Positions 16,055 to 16,786 of a DNA stretch of 16,786 nucleotides are shown one piece after another (within the stretch, counting starts at the first letter, position 1; every line of letters starts with the position of its first letter). A program made the position numbers and the translations under genes. Source of the DNA: Globomyces pollinis-pini (lineage: Eukaryota; Chytridiomycota; Chytridiomycetes; Rhizophydiales; Globomycetaceae); the NCBI GenBank assembly GCA_025399215.1, contig MU621443.1, positions 1 through 16,786 on the forward strand, given 5' to 3'. The notes under the pieces are model-generated. The model was not told the origin of the DNA. It was given only the letters and a program-made list of their open reading frames with translations, and made no database searches.

Positions 16055-16404
16055 AGCAGTATTTCTTTGGCTTTATCAAAAGCATCAAGTTCCCTTATTG
16101 ACAACCTTGCTGTACGATCGTATTGTTATATATCGACTGTACAGACAAGATCGGATCCAATGATTAAACCCGAATCCAAAACTAATTATACACAATTCGA
16201 AAACCAATTTCTTCACCTCTTACTATTCTTAGCAAACCAACCAAATGTCCACCAATCAAACATCACGTTCCTGATTTTCAAGAACGAGACGTCTATCGAA
16301 TTACAGGGATAAGGAAGTGTGGAAGTTCTTCAATTAAAACGCCGTTTCCAGAATTCTGATCTTAAAAACTCTTGTTATCGAATTAGGTAAAAGTCAATAA
16401 TGAT
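16055..16404. other. Stretch without a supported gene; one short coding-like run
   Basis: A 57-codon frame without an ATG is open at 16186-16359 and has protein-like runs (PDFQERDVYRITGIRKCGSS). An overlapping frame at 16067-16312 starts at TTG and has no recognisable domain. Either could be a relic of the neighbouring decayed genes. I call neither. Confidence 0.3.
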
Positions 16405-16541
16405 ATAAGAGGTACGTAAAGGAAACGATTTATTAGAAATAATTAACAATAACTGCCAAAGCTGTGACATGGTTTTGGTTGACAAGGAGCAGGAGTGCAT
16501 ACAATCTTTTGAGTAACACAGGTAGTGACAACACCACAATC
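16405..16541. repeat. 137-bp direct repeat, copy 2 (with 12229-12365)
   Basis: This is the 3' part of 10-cysteine gene copy B plus 38 bp of identical 3' flank. It is the likely source of the fragment at 12229-12365, 4176 bp away in the same orientation. Confidence 0.85.
16429..16434 (-). terminator. Polyadenylation signal, copy B
   Basis: AATAAA on the reverse strand, eight bases after the stop of copy B, in the conserved TTTCTAATAAAT context. Confidence 0.55.
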
Positions 16542-16628
16542 AACTGGGACGACGGTGACACACTTCTTTTGGACTGGCTTGCAGTGCTTGACTGGTTTGC
16601 AGTGGGATTTTTGGTGGCAGTTGGTCAT
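16443..16628 (-). CDS. Small 10-cysteine protein, copy B
   Basis: A 61-residue intronless gene whose product is identical to that of copy A (549-734), in opposite orientation and nearly 16 kb away. Comparing the two coding sequences base by base, I count ten differences in 186 bp. All are third-position synonymous changes (for example GAC/GAT, TGC/TGT, GGA/GGC, AGC/AGT, TAC/TAT), and none changes an amino acid. That indicates strong purifying selection on the protein since the duplication. The 5' flanks differ, but each keeps its own TATA box at about the same distance. Ten regularly spaced cysteines, no signal peptide, function unknown. Confidence 0.85.
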   Translation of the reverse strand: MTNCHQKSHCKPVKHCKPVQKKCVTVVPVDCGVVTTCVTQKIVCTPAPCQPKPCHSFGSYC

Positions 16629-16665
16629 TTTTAATTAATGCGTTGGTTATGGAAGATCTGTCATC

Positions 16666-16672
16666 ATTTATA
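16666..16672 (-). promoter_or_regulatory. TATA box of 10-cysteine gene, copy B
   Basis: TATAAAT on the reverse strand, 44 bp before the ATG at 16628. Copy A has TATAAAA at 46 bp. Confidence 0.6.
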
Positions 16673-16786
16673 CTTTTATTCGAAACAAAGTGGTAGTTGC
16701 CTCTTGAGGGTTTTGTAATTTACTCAAACACAATGAAACGTTTGATAGTGAAGCCATGGTTTCAATCCTAGAGGGCTTTGTGAAAG
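16673..16786. other. Right-edge sequence upstream of copy B
   Basis: No gene seen in the last 114 bases. They are probably upstream regulatory sequence of copy B. Confidence 0.3.

Noticed and set aside
1..16786. tRNA, rRNA or transposon ends
   Set aside because: No cloverleaf-type B-box with a matching stem, no rRNA-like segment and no inverted terminal repeats were recognised by eye.

Overview
This is an AT-rich eukaryotic window with the look of a compact, early-diverging fungus that makes flagellated zoospores. Three things point that way. Spliceosomal introns are tiny: 20 introns placed in protein-coding genes are 25-38 nt long, mean about 30. One gene encodes a large SHIPPO/STPGR-repeat protein of the kind found along flagellar microtubules. 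One gene encodes a Crinkler (CRN)-type protein, a family known from chytrids, Rozella, glomeromycetes and oomycetes. TAA, TAG and TGA all end genes here, so the code looks standard. The exact lineage (chytrid, Rozella/aphelid-like or other) is inference and cannot be fixed from this window alone.

Layout. 1-175: 3' end of a gene with 7-residue repeats. 549-734: small 10-cysteine protein, copy A. 861-1955 (-): BUD13, a splicing factor, head to head with a one-domain FAS1 protein (2026-2454). 2567-2952 (-): short O6-alkylguanine-DNA alkyltransferase. 3213-3458 (-): secreted precursor with five Lys-Arg sites. 4264-4890: secreted, probably GPI-anchored Ala/Thr/Pro repeat protein. 5105-6498 (-): mitochondrial succinyl-CoA ligase beta subunit, head to head with an F-box/ankyrin protein (6599-7612). 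7766-8873 (-): internally duplicated cysteine-cluster protein. 9150-9317: a 55-residue secreted peptide precursor. 9399-11666 (-): 12-exon SHIPPO protein.

From about 11.7 kb to the right edge the window changes character. It holds a dead 3' fragment of the 10-cysteine gene (12267-12371), a CRN-type gene with no visible C-terminal effector domain (12664-13923), a 30-bp tandem repeat carrying CRE-like motifs (14071-14210), a decayed unknown gene (14223-15034), a decayed RING/TRAF-type zinc-finger gene (15249-16054), and an intact copy B of the 10-cysteine gene (16443-16628, -).

Two gene classes stand out. Housekeeping genes have introns and no obvious TATA box. Small secreted or cysteine-rich genes are intronless and have a TATA-like element 42-51 bp before the ATG. 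No tRNA, rRNA, CRISPR array or insertion sequence was seen.
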